Source: Allokutzneria multivorans
Lineage (GTDB): Bacteria > Actinomycetota > Actinomycetes > Mycobacteriales > Pseudonocardiaceae
Direction of reading: 5' to 3'
Assembly: GCF_039537405.1 (NCBI RefSeq)
Contig: NZ_BAABAL010000009.1
Span: 248,001-312,000, forward strand
Length of the DNA stretch: 64,000 nt
Positions 24,447 through 32,498 of this stretch are shown here, one piece after another (within the stretch, counting starts at the first letter, position 1; the number at the start of each line of letters is the position of its first letter). Under the pieces are notes generated by a model that worked only from the letters and a program-made list of their open reading frames with translations, did no database searches and was not told where the DNA came from. Made by a program: the position numbers and the translations under genes.

Positions 24447-25016
24447 ATGACGCGAACAAAACTTGTGTTGAGCGGCCTCGCCTGCGCGACGGCCGTGCTG
24501 CTCGGAGCCTCCGGCACCGCCCTCGCCTTCGCGGAGCCAAGGCCGGAGCCGGACGCCGAGCTGACCAGCGCCGCCACCGCCAAGAAGATCAGGGCGGACG
24601 CGGGCATCGTCCTGCTCAACTCCCACGTCAGCGGCCGCAACCACCCGGCGTCGACCGCGCGCGCCAACATCGCCGACACCGCGGCGGGCGGCAGGGCCAC
24701 CACCAGCCCGTGGAGCGACGTCGGGGTGAAGAAGGTGACGCTGACCGAGCGCATGCTCACCGGAATGCTCAAGATGCGCGCGGCCGGCTACAAGTTCCGC
24801 GTGACCACGATCGTCGGCGGCGACCACAGCACCAACTCGCGGCACTACGCGGGGCTGGCCTTCGACGTCGCCCAGATCAACGGGCGCGCGGTCAGCTCCA
24901 GCCACCCGAGCTACCGGACGTTCATGAACAAGTGCCGCGCGTTCGGCGCGACCGAGGTGCTCGGGCCGGGCAACGCCGGGCACAGCGGGCACGTCCACTG
25001 CGCGTGGCCGCGCTAG
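24447..25016 (+). CDS. Secreted M15-type (D-Ala-D-Ala carboxypeptidase-like) peptidase
   Basis: 189 residues with a signal peptide (KLVLSGLACATAVLLGASGTALA). The C-terminal half carries the zinc-site pattern of M15/hedgehog-like peptidases: His and Asp in SRHYAGLAFDV (H-x6-D) and a second histidine in HSGHVHCAW. These enzymes trim peptidoglycan stem peptides outside the membrane. The region before the domain (residues 30-95) is less conserved. It sits between the sugar importer and a two-component system. Confidence 0.78.
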   Translation: MTRTKLVLSGLACATAVLLGASGTALAFAEPRPEPDAELTSAATAKKIRADAGIVLLNSHVSGRNHPASTARANIADTAAGGRATTSPWSDVGVKKVTLTERMLTGMLKMRAAGYKFRVTTIVGGDHSTNSRHYAGLAFDVAQINGRAVSSSHPSYRTFMNKCRAFGATEVLGPGNAGHSGHVHCAWPR

Positions 25017-25020
25017 TCGC

Positions 25021-25037
25021 CGTAAGCAGTTCGTAAG
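25021..25037 (+). promoter_or_regulatory. Direct repeat, candidate OmpR-type box
   Basis: CGTAAG (25021-25026) and CGTAAG (25032-25037), 11 bp apart, 45 bp before the response-regulator start. The one-turn spacing suits binding by an OmpR/PhoB-type dimer, possibly autoregulation. Confidence 0.4.
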
Positions 25038-25081
25038 ACCCGGCACTGCTGCACGGTGCGGTTGTCTGTTACACCACGTAG

Positions 25082-25795
25082 ATGGAGGAACTGCCGAAGG
25101 CCGACGTGACCGGCCGGGTGCTCGTCGTCGACGACGACCTGACCGTGCGCGACGTCGTCCGCCGCTACCTCGAACTCGCCGGGCACGAGGTGGAGCTGGC
25201 AGGCGACGGCGAGGAAGCGCTGCGCATGGCGGCCGAGCGGGAACCCGACCTCGTCGTGCTCGACCTCATGCTGCCCGGCGTCGACGGCCTGGAGGTCTGC
25301 CGCCGCCTGCGCGAGCGCAGCGCGGTCCCGGTGATCATGCTGACCGCGCGCGGGGACGAGGAGGACCGCGTCCTCGGACTCTCCCTCGGCGCCGACGACT
25401 ACGTCAGCAAGCCGTTCAGCGCCCGCGAGCTCGCCCTGCGCGTCTCCTCCGTGCTGCGGCGCGTCGGACCCCGGCCGGTCCCCGCCGCCACCCCGGCGCT
25501 CGCCGACGGGACGCTCCGGCTGGACCTCACTGCGCGGCGGGCGGAGCGCGACGGCGGCGAGCTGACGCTGACCGGGCGCGAGTTCGACCTCCTCGCCTTC
25601 CTCATGGCGCATCCGGGCCGCGCGTACAGCCGTGCCGACCTGCTGGCTGAGGTGTGGGGCTGGGAGTTCGGCGACCAGTCCACGGTGACGGTGCACGTGC
25701 GGCGACTGCGGGAGAAGGTCGAGGCCGATCCTGCTGCTCCGGCTCGGATCGCGACCGTGTGGGGCGTCGGCTACCGCTACGACCCCTCCGGGTGA
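25082..25795 (+). CDS. OmpR/PhoB-family response regulator
   Basis: 237 residues. Receiver domain (about 12-125) with acidic pocket VLVVDDDLTVRD, phospho-acceptor in DLVVLDLMLPGVDG and the lysine in DDYVSKPFSARE. Winged-helix output domain (about 140-235) with LTLTGREFDLLAFLMAHPGRAYSRADLLAEVWGW and VTVHVRRLREKVE. Its last codon overlaps the GTG of the sensor kinase. A 6-bp direct repeat upstream could be its own binding site. The neighbouring M15 and M23 peptidases suggest a cell-envelope role (inference). Confidence 0.93.
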   Translation: MEELPKADVTGRVLVVDDDLTVRDVVRRYLELAGHEVELAGDGEEALRMAAEREPDLVVLDLMLPGVDGLEVCRRLRERSAVPVIMLTARGDEEDRVLGLSLGADDYVSKPFSARELALRVSSVLRRVGPRPVPAATPALADGTLRLDLTARRAERDGGELTLTGREFDLLAFLMAHPGRAYSRADLLAEVWGWEFGDQSTVTVHVRRLREKVEADPAAPARIATVWGVGYRYDPSG

Positions 25796-26772
25796 GCCCG
25801 GTGCTCGCCGACCTGCCGAAGATGGCGCTGATCGGGCTCGCCTGCGCGGTGCCCGTCGCGGCGATCGGCACTGTATTACTGCACAGACTTCGGCGCGGCT
25901 CGCTGACCGTGTCCATGGCGGTGCTCGTGCTCGTCCCGCTCGCCGCGACGCTGGCGGGGATCATCGGCATCTGCGGCTTCATGTACACCCAGCAGACCCA
26001 GGCGGCTCTCGTGGTGTGCGGGCTCGTCACGCTGATCACCGTGCCCGTGGCGCTGCTGCTCGGGCGTTCGATGAGCAGGCGCAGCGTGTGGGAGCGCGAG
26101 GCCGCTTCGGTCCGGCGTGAGTTGGTTTCGTGGATCAGCCACGACCTGCGCACGCCGCTCGCGGGCATCCGTGCCATGACGGAGGCGCTCGCGGACGGAG
26201 TGGTGTCCGACCCCGCTGAGGTCCGCGAGTACGTCGTGCGCGTTCGCGGCGAGGCCGACCGCCTCTCCGGGATGGTCGACGACCTCTTCGAGCTGTCGCG
26301 GATCAACGCGGGCGAAGTACGGCCTCGGCGCGATCCGGTGCCCCTGCGCGACGTTGTGGAGGACGTCGTCGGCTCCTCTTCTGTGCGCGTGGAGGTAGAG
26401 GAGTGGCCTGTGGTGCTCGGGGGACAACGCGAGCTCAGCCGGGCGTTGCGCAATCTGCTCGACAACGCGCTCCGGCACACCCCTGAGGACGGCGTTGTGA
26501 CGGTGCGCGCGGGTGTGGCCGACGGATCCGCGTGGGTGACGGTCGACGACGAGTGCGGAGGCATCCCTCCTGGCGATCTTGACCGCGTCTTCGACGTCGC
26601 CTTCCGAGGAGGTCAGGCGCGTACTCCGGGGGAGTCGGGGGCCGGTCTGGGGCTGCCGATCGCCCAGGGGCTCGTGCGCGCGCTCGGCGGTTCGCTCGGC
26701 GTTTCGAACCACGGAACGGGCTGTCGTTTCCGGCTCACCGTGCCCCGTTCGCCGCAGGTAGAACGCGTTTAG
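25792..26772 (+). CDS. Sensor histidine kinase
   Basis: 326 residues. Three N-terminal hydrophobic segments (about 8-30, 38-65, 70-90) with almost no extracellular loop, so it probably senses within the membrane. Dimerisation/phospho-acceptor box LVSWISHDLRTPLAGIRAMTEAL, N-box RNLLDNALRHT, and ATP lid GESGAGLGLPIAQGLV. Translationally coupled (GTGA) to the OmpR-type regulator, its obvious partner. Confidence 0.92.
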   Translation: MSPVLADLPKMALIGLACAVPVAAIGTVLLHRLRRGSLTVSMAVLVLVPLAATLAGIIGICGFMYTQQTQAALVVCGLVTLITVPVALLLGRSMSRRSVWEREAASVRRELVSWISHDLRTPLAGIRAMTEALADGVVSDPAEVREYVVRVRGEADRLSGMVDDLFELSRINAGEVRPRRDPVPLRDVVEDVVGSSSVRVEVEEWPVVLGGQRELSRALRNLLDNALRHTPEDGVVTVRAGVADGSAWVTVDDECGGIPPGDLDRVFDVAFRGGQARTPGESGAGLGLPIAQGLVRALGGSLGVSNHGTGCRFRLTVPRSPQVERV

Positions 26773-26856
26773 GCCGCTCAGGCGCGCGTTCCCTCAAGGT
26801 TGCCTTAACTAACGGTAGTTGTTTGTGGGATAGATCACCCCCCAGGCGGGTGAGGG

Positions 26857-27011
26857 TTGCCCCTGCTGGTAACCCCCCGTTAGCTTCGCCGCTGCACATC
26901 ACGGTCCGAACAGCACCACGGACACGGCACCGGCGGCCCAAGCCGATGCCACCCCGGATCCCCCGCCGGGTGTCCCGTCCGGACTCCCCGACGTGAGTGA
27001 AAGGGCTGGTA
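26857..27011 (+). promoter_or_regulatory. Promoter and long GC-rich leader of the M23 peptidase
   Basis: TTGCCC (26857-26862), 17 bp, TTAGCT (26880-26885) resembles a promoter, giving a leader of roughly 115 nt. The leader can fold: GTCCG/CGGAC (26904-26908, 26918-26922), and a longer imperfect pairing of 26927-26936 with 26962-26972. Cell-wall hydrolase genes of actinobacteria often carry c-di-AMP riboswitches here, but I could not match that consensus. Confidence 0.35.
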
Positions 27012-27866
27012 GTGGCTCGACATCGTTCCCCGGGTGGGGCAACCTCCCCGGCACTCGAAGAAGCTTTACGACGCGCGGGCAGGACCACCGCCCCGAAGCG
27101 GGTCCGTCGCCCGTCCGGCACCACCAAGCCCGCTCCCGCAGGCAAGGCCGCGGTCGCAGCGGTCGCGGCAGGCGCCCTGATCGTCATCGGTTACCAGGGA
27201 GTCGCCGCGGGAAGCGGCTCGGACCCCTCCGCGGCTGAGGCCAACCTCTTCAAGGCCCGCTTCGCCGCCCCGCCCAAGGCCGTCGAGATGCTGCCCAACC
27301 TGGCGCAGAACGACCCTTCGGTGGAACTCGCCAAGCTGAGCCTGGGCGTGCGGGTCCAGGACGAGCGCACCGCCGCCGAGAACCAGGCGCGCGCCGCGGC
27401 CGAAGAGGCCGCCAAGAAGGCCGTGAAGGCCGCCGAGGACGCCAAGAAGGCCGCCGAGGAGAAGAAGAACTCCGTGCGCGGAGCCTTCGCCAAGCCCGCG
27501 GAGGGCAGGCTCACCTCCGGCTTCGGCGCCCGCTGGGGCACCACCCACCGCGGCATCGACATCGCCAACGCCATCGGCACCCCGATCCGCGCCGCCGCCG
27601 CGGGCGTGGTCATCGACGCCGGTCCGGCCAGCGGCTTCGGCCTGTGGGTCCGCGTGCAGCACGAGGACGGCACCATCACCACCTACGGCCACATGAACAC
27701 CATCACCACCCGCCTCGGCGCGAAGGTGAGCGCGGGCGAGCAGATCGCCACCATCGGCAACCGCGGCCAGTCCACCGGCCCGCACCTGCACTTCGAGGTC
27801 AAGCTGCCCGGCGGTCGCGACGTCGACCCCATCGGCTGGCTCGCCCAGCGCGGCATCCGCGTCTAA
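27012..27866 (+). CDS. M23-family metallopeptidase (cell-wall endopeptidase)
   Basis: 284 residues. Cytoplasmic basic tail (RAGRTTAPKRVRRP), one membrane segment (KAAVAAVAAGALIVIGYQGVAA, about 48-70), an Ala/Lys/Glu-rich coiled coil (about 115-155), then the LytM/M23 domain with zinc ligands in THRGIDIA and HLHFEV and the TTYGHM motif. It cleaves peptidoglycan cross-links on the outer face. The GTG at 27012 has AAAGGG six bases upstream; the earlier GTG at 26997 is less well placed. All zinc ligands are present, so it is likely active. Confidence 0.9.
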   Translation: MARHRSPGGATSPALEEALRRAGRTTAPKRVRRPSGTTKPAPAGKAAVAAVAAGALIVIGYQGVAAGSGSDPSAAEANLFKARFAAPPKAVEMLPNLAQNDPSVELAKLSLGVRVQDERTAAENQARAAAEEAAKKAVKAAEDAKKAAEEKKNSVRGAFAKPAEGRLTSGFGARWGTTHRGIDIANAIGTPIRAAAAGVVIDAGPASGFGLWVRVQHEDGTITTYGHMNTITTRLGAKVSAGEQIATIGNRGQSTGPHLHFEVKLPGGRDVDPIGWLAQRGIRV

Positions 27867-28244
27867 CCACCCCGGCCGCCCCCTCTTACGCGCTGAATGA
27901 CTCATTGAGGTACTTGAGCGTCCTCAATGAGTCATTCAGGACCCTCGACGCGCCAAACGAGTCATTGGCGTGGGCCGACGTTTCGCCCTGAACGGGTCGT
28001 TTGGTGCGCTCAACGCCCTGAACGACCCGTTCAGTGCGCTCAACGCACCAAGCGGGCCGTTCGTGATGCGGTCGGGTTGAGCGTGCTCAATGACTCGTTG
28101 AGGTGGCTCAACGGACTGAACGAGTCATTGAGGTGGAGCGCGGCGAACGGGGCAGCGCGGTGCGGGGCGTTCGGCGGTACGAGCGGCTGACAATTTCTGA
28201 CAAAGTCTTCGCGTTGCATGTCAACGACTGACTTTGGGGAACGC
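27867..28244. other. 378-bp gene-free region filled with family A repeats
   Basis: No credible gene. Most of 27893-28148 is family A repeat. The last ~95 bp hold the 5' region of the I36 inhibitor gene, with GGGGA before its ATG. Confidence 0.6.
27893..28148. repeat. Family A repeat, locus 3, with three hairpins
   Basis: About eight 30-bp units of several sequence subtypes. Three stem-loops: 27893-27910 with 27922-27939 (perfect 18 bp, core AATGACTCATT); 27988-28001 with 28021-28034 (14 bp, core AACGGGTCGTT); 28086-28099 with 28119-28132 (14 bp, core AATGACTCGTT). Stem sequence changes on both sides together. The first hairpin starts 26 nt after the M23 stop and may terminate it. Confidence 0.75.
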
Positions 28245-28628
28245 ATGGTCAGACGAACCGCGACGGTGCTGCTGGGCGCCGCGCTCCTGGTGCTGACGAC
28301 GGCGGGGACGGCGTCGGCGGCGAGCAAGAACGGCAAGTGCGAGTCGGGCGAGCTGTGCGTGTACCGGCTGGCCAACTACACCGGCGGGCTGCTCGACTTC
28401 GTGGGCGACGACGCGAACTACACCAACGGCGACGTCTTCCACGGCACGACGTACTCGCTGGACAACCGCGCCACGTCGGTGGTCAACAACGACCCGGCGC
28501 GTTGCGTGACGCTCTACCAGGACATCAACCACGCCAAGCCGTTGATCACGATCGGCCCGCGCTCGGCGGTGTCGCACCTGCGGCAGCTGGACAACCTGGC
28601 CAGCTCGCACAAGTGGACGGCGTGCTGA
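28245..28628 (+). CDS. Secreted peptidase-inhibitor family I36 protein
   Basis: 127 residues with a signal peptide (RRTATVLLGAALLVLTTAGTASAA). The mature part GKCESGELCVYRLANYTGGLLDFVGDDANY has the beta-gamma-crystallin-like pattern of the I36 family (Streptomyces metalloproteinase inhibitor type), with four cysteines. The ATG at 28245 has GGGGAACG upstream. One base separates its stop from the PhoD start, so the two are probably co-transcribed. Inhibitory activity is inferred from family only. Confidence 0.75.
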   Translation: MVRRTATVLLGAALLVLTTAGTASAASKNGKCESGELCVYRLANYTGGLLDFVGDDANYTNGDVFHGTTYSLDNRATSVVNNDPARCVTLYQDINHAKPLITIGPRSAVSHLRQLDNLASSHKWTAC

Positions 28629-28629
28629 C

Positions 28630-30156
28630 ATGGCCCAGTTGAACCGCCGCATCTTCCTGCTCAGCGGACTCGCCGCAACAGCCGCGACCGCAGCCACTCC
28701 GGCCCGCGCGCTCAGCGCCTCGCCGTTCACCCTCGGAGTCGCCTCGGGGGAGCCGAGCACGGACGGCTTCGTGCTGTGGACCCGCCTCGCGGTCGCCCCG
28801 CTCAACGGCGACGGCCTCGGCGGCATGCCGAACCGTGACGTCGAAGTCCGTTGGGAGGTCTCGGAAAACGAGTCCTTCGCCCCGCTGGCCGCCTCCGGCA
28901 CCGTCCTCGCCCGCCCATCCGACGCGCACACCGTGCACGTGGAGGTCGGCGGCTTGAAGGCGGGCGCGAAGTACTTCTACCGCTTCATTTCCGACGGCCA
29001 CGAGTCTCCACAGGGGACGGTCGGGACCGCGCCGTCGGGCTTGGCGTCGAAGCTGACGTTCGCGTTCGCCTCGTGCGCGCACTACGAGCACGGCTTCTTC
29101 CACGCCTACCGCTACATGGCGCAGGACAAGCCCGATCTGGTGCTCTTCCTCGGCGACTACATCTACGAAGCGCCGTGGCGCACGAGCGCGGGCCCAGTGC
29201 CCAATCCGAGCCGGAAGTACTTGCCGCGCAAGGAAGTCACGACGCTCGCCGAGTACCGCCTGCGCTATGCCCAGCACCGGATGGACCCCAACCTCCAGGC
29301 CGCGCACGCCGCGGCGCCGTGGCTCGTGGTGTTCGACGACCACGAGGTGGAGAACAACTGGGCGGCCGACCACCGTGGCGACAACGATCCTGCCGGAGAC
29401 TTCAAGGCGCGCAAGACAGCCGCGCTGCGAGCGTTCTACGAGAACATGCCCCTGCGAGCGGCACAGCGCCCGACGGGGACCGCGATTCCTTTGTACCGCA
29501 GGGTTTCCTGGGGTCAGCTCGCGCGCTTCCACATGCTCGACACCCGCCAGTACCGGTGGAAGCAGGCCGCGGCGAAGGACTGCGGGGTGATCCGCGACCC
29601 CCGCCGCACCCTGACCGGGGACGTGCAGGAGAAGTGGCTGCTCGACGGGCTCGCCCAACCCTCCGCGCGGTGGGACTTCCTTGGCCAGCAAGTGTTCTTC
29701 GCCCAACGCGACGACGACGGCAAGCCCGCGACGTGCGATGTCAGCACCGACGCGTGGGACGGCTACCCGCACTCCCGCGACCGCATCGTCCAGGGCTGGC
29801 TCGACCGCAAGGTGCGCAACCCGATCGTGCTGACCGGCGACGTGCACCGGCACTGGGCGGCGAACATCAAGCAGGACTACTTCGCCGCCAACGCCCCGGT
29901 CGTCGGGACGGAGTTCGTGGTCGGCTCGATCACCTCGCCCAACGACGGAGTTCCGGGCGCGGCGTACCTGAAAGCCAACCCGCATCTGCGTTTCGTCAGT
30001 CAGCGGCGCGGCTACGCGCACACCACGGTCACGCCGGAGAAGCTGACGACGCAGTACGTCACCGTGTCGAACGCGCTGGAACCCAACCCCGCCAAGGTGA
30101 CCAGGAGCGTGGCGAAGACCTACACCGTCGCCGACGGCAAGCCAGGGCTCGGCTGA
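28630..30156 (+). CDS. phoD: PhoD-family alkaline phosphatase, Tat-exported
   Basis: 508 residues. Twin-arginine signal LNRRIFLLSGLAATAATAATPARA. An N-terminal beta domain (LGVASGEPSTDGFVLWTRLA) is followed by the metallophosphoesterase core: FASCAHYEHGF, DLVLFLGDYIYEA, VVFDDHEVENNW and LTGDVHRHWAAN supply the Fe/Ca ligands seen in PhoD enzymes. It releases phosphate from monoesters and diesters outside the cell. Its 3' end overlaps the converging MFS gene by 37 bp. Confidence 0.92.
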   Translation: MAQLNRRIFLLSGLAATAATAATPARALSASPFTLGVASGEPSTDGFVLWTRLAVAPLNGDGLGGMPNRDVEVRWEVSENESFAPLAASGTVLARPSDAHTVHVEVGGLKAGAKYFYRFISDGHESPQGTVGTAPSGLASKLTFAFASCAHYEHGFFHAYRYMAQDKPDLVLFLGDYIYEAPWRTSAGPVPNPSRKYLPRKEVTTLAEYRLRYAQHRMDPNLQAAHAAAPWLVVFDDHEVENNWAADHRGDNDPAGDFKARKTAALRAFYENMPLRAAQRPTGTAIPLYRRVSWGQLARFHMLDTRQYRWKQAAAKDCGVIRDPRRTLTGDVQEKWLLDGLAQPSARWDFLGQQVFFAQRDDDGKPATCDVSTDAWDGYPHSRDRIVQGWLDRKVRNPIVLTGDVHRHWAANIKQDYFAANAPVVGTEFVVGSITSPNDGVPGAAYLKANPHLRFVSQRRGYAHTTVTPEKLTTQYVTVSNALEPNPAKVTRSVAKTYTVADGKPGLG

Positions 30157-31370
30157 GGCTCGGAGTCGATCTGCCGGATGCCCTTGCTGAAGAAGCAGTA
30201 GAGCGCGGTGAGCGCGCATCCGGCGCCGATCACGACGAAGCCGAACGGCGCGCCGAAACCGTCCACCACCGGCCCGGCGGCGAGCAGGCCGACCGGGGTG
30301 AGCGCGCCGCTCAGTGCGACAACCGTGCCGATCACGCGACCACGCAGGTGGTCCGGGGTGCGCTGCTGGAGCCCGGTCGCCATGATCGGGTTCAGCGGCC
30401 CCGCTGCGATGCCCACCGCGACGGCCAGGGCGATCATGCCGTAGACCGGCGGCGTGAGCACGAACAGCGCGAGGCCGACTCCGGCCAGCAGCAGCCCGGC
30501 GCTCAGCGTGATCCGCATGCTCAGCTTCTCCGCGACCACGCCGTAGGCCAGCGAACCGATCACCGTGCCGACCGGGAACGCCGCCAGCACGAGCCCTGCC
30601 AGCGCGGGCGAGACCTGCTCGCCCTGGAGGTAGGCGGGGAAGAACACCGGGTCGATCGGGCTCAGGAAGATCATCGCGATCACCGACATCAGCGTGACCG
30701 AGCGCAGCACCGGGTCGCGCAGCACGAACACCAGGCCCGTGCGCACCGAGCGCAGGTAGGACTCCTCGCGGGCCTGCGGGCGCGGCGGCACCCTCGGCAC
30801 GCCGAACCAGACCAGCAGGACCGCGAGCAGGAACATTCCGACGGTCAGCCACAACGTGTTCGCCGGACCCATGATCCCGATCAGCACGCCCGCCACCGCG
30901 GGCCCGCCGAACGCGCCGAGGCTGTCCACCGTCTCGCCCCAGGCGTTGATCTTCACGAGCGGGATGCCGGAGTGCTTGGCCACGTCAGGCCGCAGTGACT
31001 CGCGCGCGGCCATGCCGGGGCCGTCGAAGGTCGCGCCGATCGCCACCAGCAACGCCATCAACGCCGCGTCGATCCCGACCAGCACGTCCATGATCGGCAC
31101 GGCCGCCACCGCGAGCGCGCTCAGCACGTCCGCGCCGTTGCTCACCAGCTTGCGGCCCAGTCGGTCGATCAGCGCGCTGCCGAACATCGCCGACAGCAGG
31201 CCGGGCAGCACCGCCGCCGAGCCCACCACACCCGCGATCGTCGCGCTGCCCGTGCGTTGCAGGATCAGCCACGGCAGCGCCATCGCCACGATCGAGTTGC
31301 CCATCACCGACAGCCCGGTCGCCCCCAACAGGCACCACACCGCGCCACGCTTCTTCTCAGGAACCCCCAC
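30120..31370 (-). CDS. MFS transporter (drug/metabolite exporter-like)
   Basis: 416 residues, about twelve membrane helices. MFS hallmark loop GSALIDRLGRKLVSNGADVLSAL between helices 2 and 3, and a second half with SLAYGVVAEKLSMRITLSAGLLL and PDHLRGRVIGTVVALSGAL. It resembles EntS-like exporters. The GTG at 31370 is the likely start; upstream in-frame sequence is not membrane-like. The substrate is unknown. Confidence 0.85.
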   Translation of the reverse strand: MGVPEKKRGAVWCLLGATGLSVMGNSIVAMALPWLILQRTGSATIAGVVGSAAVLPGLLSAMFGSALIDRLGRKLVSNGADVLSALAVAAVPIMDVLVGIDAALMALLVAIGATFDGPGMAARESLRPDVAKHSGIPLVKINAWGETVDSLGAFGGPAVAGVLIGIMGPANTLWLTVGMFLLAVLLVWFGVPRVPPRPQAREESYLRSVRTGLVFVLRDPVLRSVTLMSVIAMIFLSPIDPVFFPAYLQGEQVSPALAGLVLAAFPVGTVIGSLAYGVVAEKLSMRITLSAGLLLAGVGLALFVLTPPVYGMIALAVAVGIAAGPLNPIMATGLQQRTPDHLRGRVIGTVVALSGALTPVGLLAAGPVVDGFGAPFGFVVIGAGCALTALYCFFSKGIRQIDSEPQPSPGLPSATV

Positions 31371-31410
31371 AGTCCAAAACGGTACACCATTGTTCCACTC
31401 CGCGCCCACC

Positions 31411-31474
31411 GCTTTACGCACCAAACGACCCGTTCAGTGCGCTCAACGCACCAAACGGGTCGTTCAGGGCTTAA
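31411..31474. repeat. Family A repeat, locus 4, hairpin
   Basis: Arms 31424-31441 and 31447-31464 (18 bp with two G-U type mismatches), 5-nt loop CTCAA. It lies just beyond the 3' end of the five-gene pyrimidine operon and may terminate it. Confidence 0.7.
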
Positions 31475-31490
31475 CGGCCGGGGCGGGGGG

Positions 31491-32489
31491 TTAGGAGAGG
31501 GCGGGGATGATCTTGGTGCCGTAGGCGGCGATGGTGGCCTCCTTGGCGTCGTGCATGTTGTAGACGGCGAACTGGTCGACGCCGAGCGAGCGCAGGTGCT
31601 CGAGCTTCTCGATGTGGCGCTCGGGCGGGCCGATCAGGCAGAAGCGGTCCACGATCTCGTCGGGCACGAAGTCGGTGCTGGGGTTGCCCGCCTTGCCGTG
31701 GTGGCTGTAGTCGTAGCCCTGCCGCTCCTTGATGTAGGCGGTCAGCGCCTCCGGGACCATCTCGGAGTGCTCGCCGTAGCGCGACACGAGGTCGGCGACG
31801 TGGTTGCCGACCATGCCGCCGAACCACCGGCACTGCGACCGCGCGCGGTCGAGGTCCTCGCTCACGTACGCGGGCGCCGCGACGCAGATCTTGACCGAAG
31901 CAGGGTCACGGCCGGCGTCGGAGGCGGCCGTGCGCACGGCCTTGACCATCCACTCGGTGAGGTACGGGTCGGCGAGCTGGAGGATGAAGCCGTCGGCCTG
32001 GCGGCCGGTCATCTCCAGCGCCTTCGGCCCGTACGCCGCCATCCACACCGGCAGCGAACCGTCGCGGACCCACGGGATCTGCACGTCCTTGTCGTTGACG
32101 GTGACCGAACGGCCCTCCGCCAGCTCCTTGATCACGTGCATGGCCTCGCCCAAGCGCGCCAACGTGTTCGGCTTGTTGCCGACCACGCGCATGGCCGAGT
32201 CGCCGCGCCCGATCCCGCAGACCGTGCGGTTGCCGTACATGTCGTTGAGCGTGGCGAACAGCGACGCCGTCACCGACCAGTCGCGGGTGCCCGGATTGGT
32301 CACCATCGGCCCGACGATCATGTTCGAGGTCTGCGCCAGGATCTGGCTGTAGATCACGAACGGTTCCTGCCAGAGGATGCAGGAGTCGAAGGTCCAGCCG
32401 TAGCCGAACCCGGCGTCCTCGGACCGCTTCATCAGCTCGATCACCCCGGACGCGGGCGGATCGGTCTGCAACACCATGCCGAAGTCCAT
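31491..32489 (-). CDS. LLM-class (F420-type) flavin oxidoreductase of the hydantoinase-linked group
   Basis: 332 residues. Bacterial-luciferase-like fold: FGMVLQTDPPASGVIELMKRSEDAGFGYGWTFDS at the start, RTVCGIGRGDSAMRVVGNKP and LPVWMAAYGPKALEMTGRQADG mid-protein. It resembles the TIGR03842-type F420-dependent family that travels with hydantoinase/dihydropyrimidinase genes. AGGAGG precedes the ATG. Last gene of a five-gene operon, 9 bp after the semialdehyde dehydrogenase. The operon lacks a canonical dihydropyrimidine dehydrogenase, so this enzyme may supply the pyrimidine-reducing step (hypothesis). Confidence 0.87.
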   Translation of the reverse strand: MDFGMVLQTDPPASGVIELMKRSEDAGFGYGWTFDSCILWQEPFVIYSQILAQTSNMIVGPMVTNPGTRDWSVTASLFATLNDMYGNRTVCGIGRGDSAMRVVGNKPNTLARLGEAMHVIKELAEGRSVTVNDKDVQIPWVRDGSLPVWMAAYGPKALEMTGRQADGFILQLADPYLTEWMVKAVRTAASDAGRDPASVKICVAAPAYVSEDLDRARSQCRWFGGMVGNHVADLVSRYGEHSEMVPEALTAYIKERQGYDYSHHGKAGNPSTDFVPDEIVDRFCLIGPPERHIEKLEHLRSLGVDQFAVYNMHDAKEATIAAYGTKIIPALS

Positions 32490-32498
32490 GACGTCCTC

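Noticed and set aside
26773..27011. c-di-AMP (ydaO/yuaA) riboswitch before the M23 gene
   Set aside because: The position is right and the leader looks structured, but the conserved core segments could not be identified; kept only as a low-confidence leader.
30120..30156. 37-bp tail overlap of PhoD and MFS genes as a frameshift or assembly error
   Set aside because: Both C-termini read naturally up to their stops and no domain is truncated.
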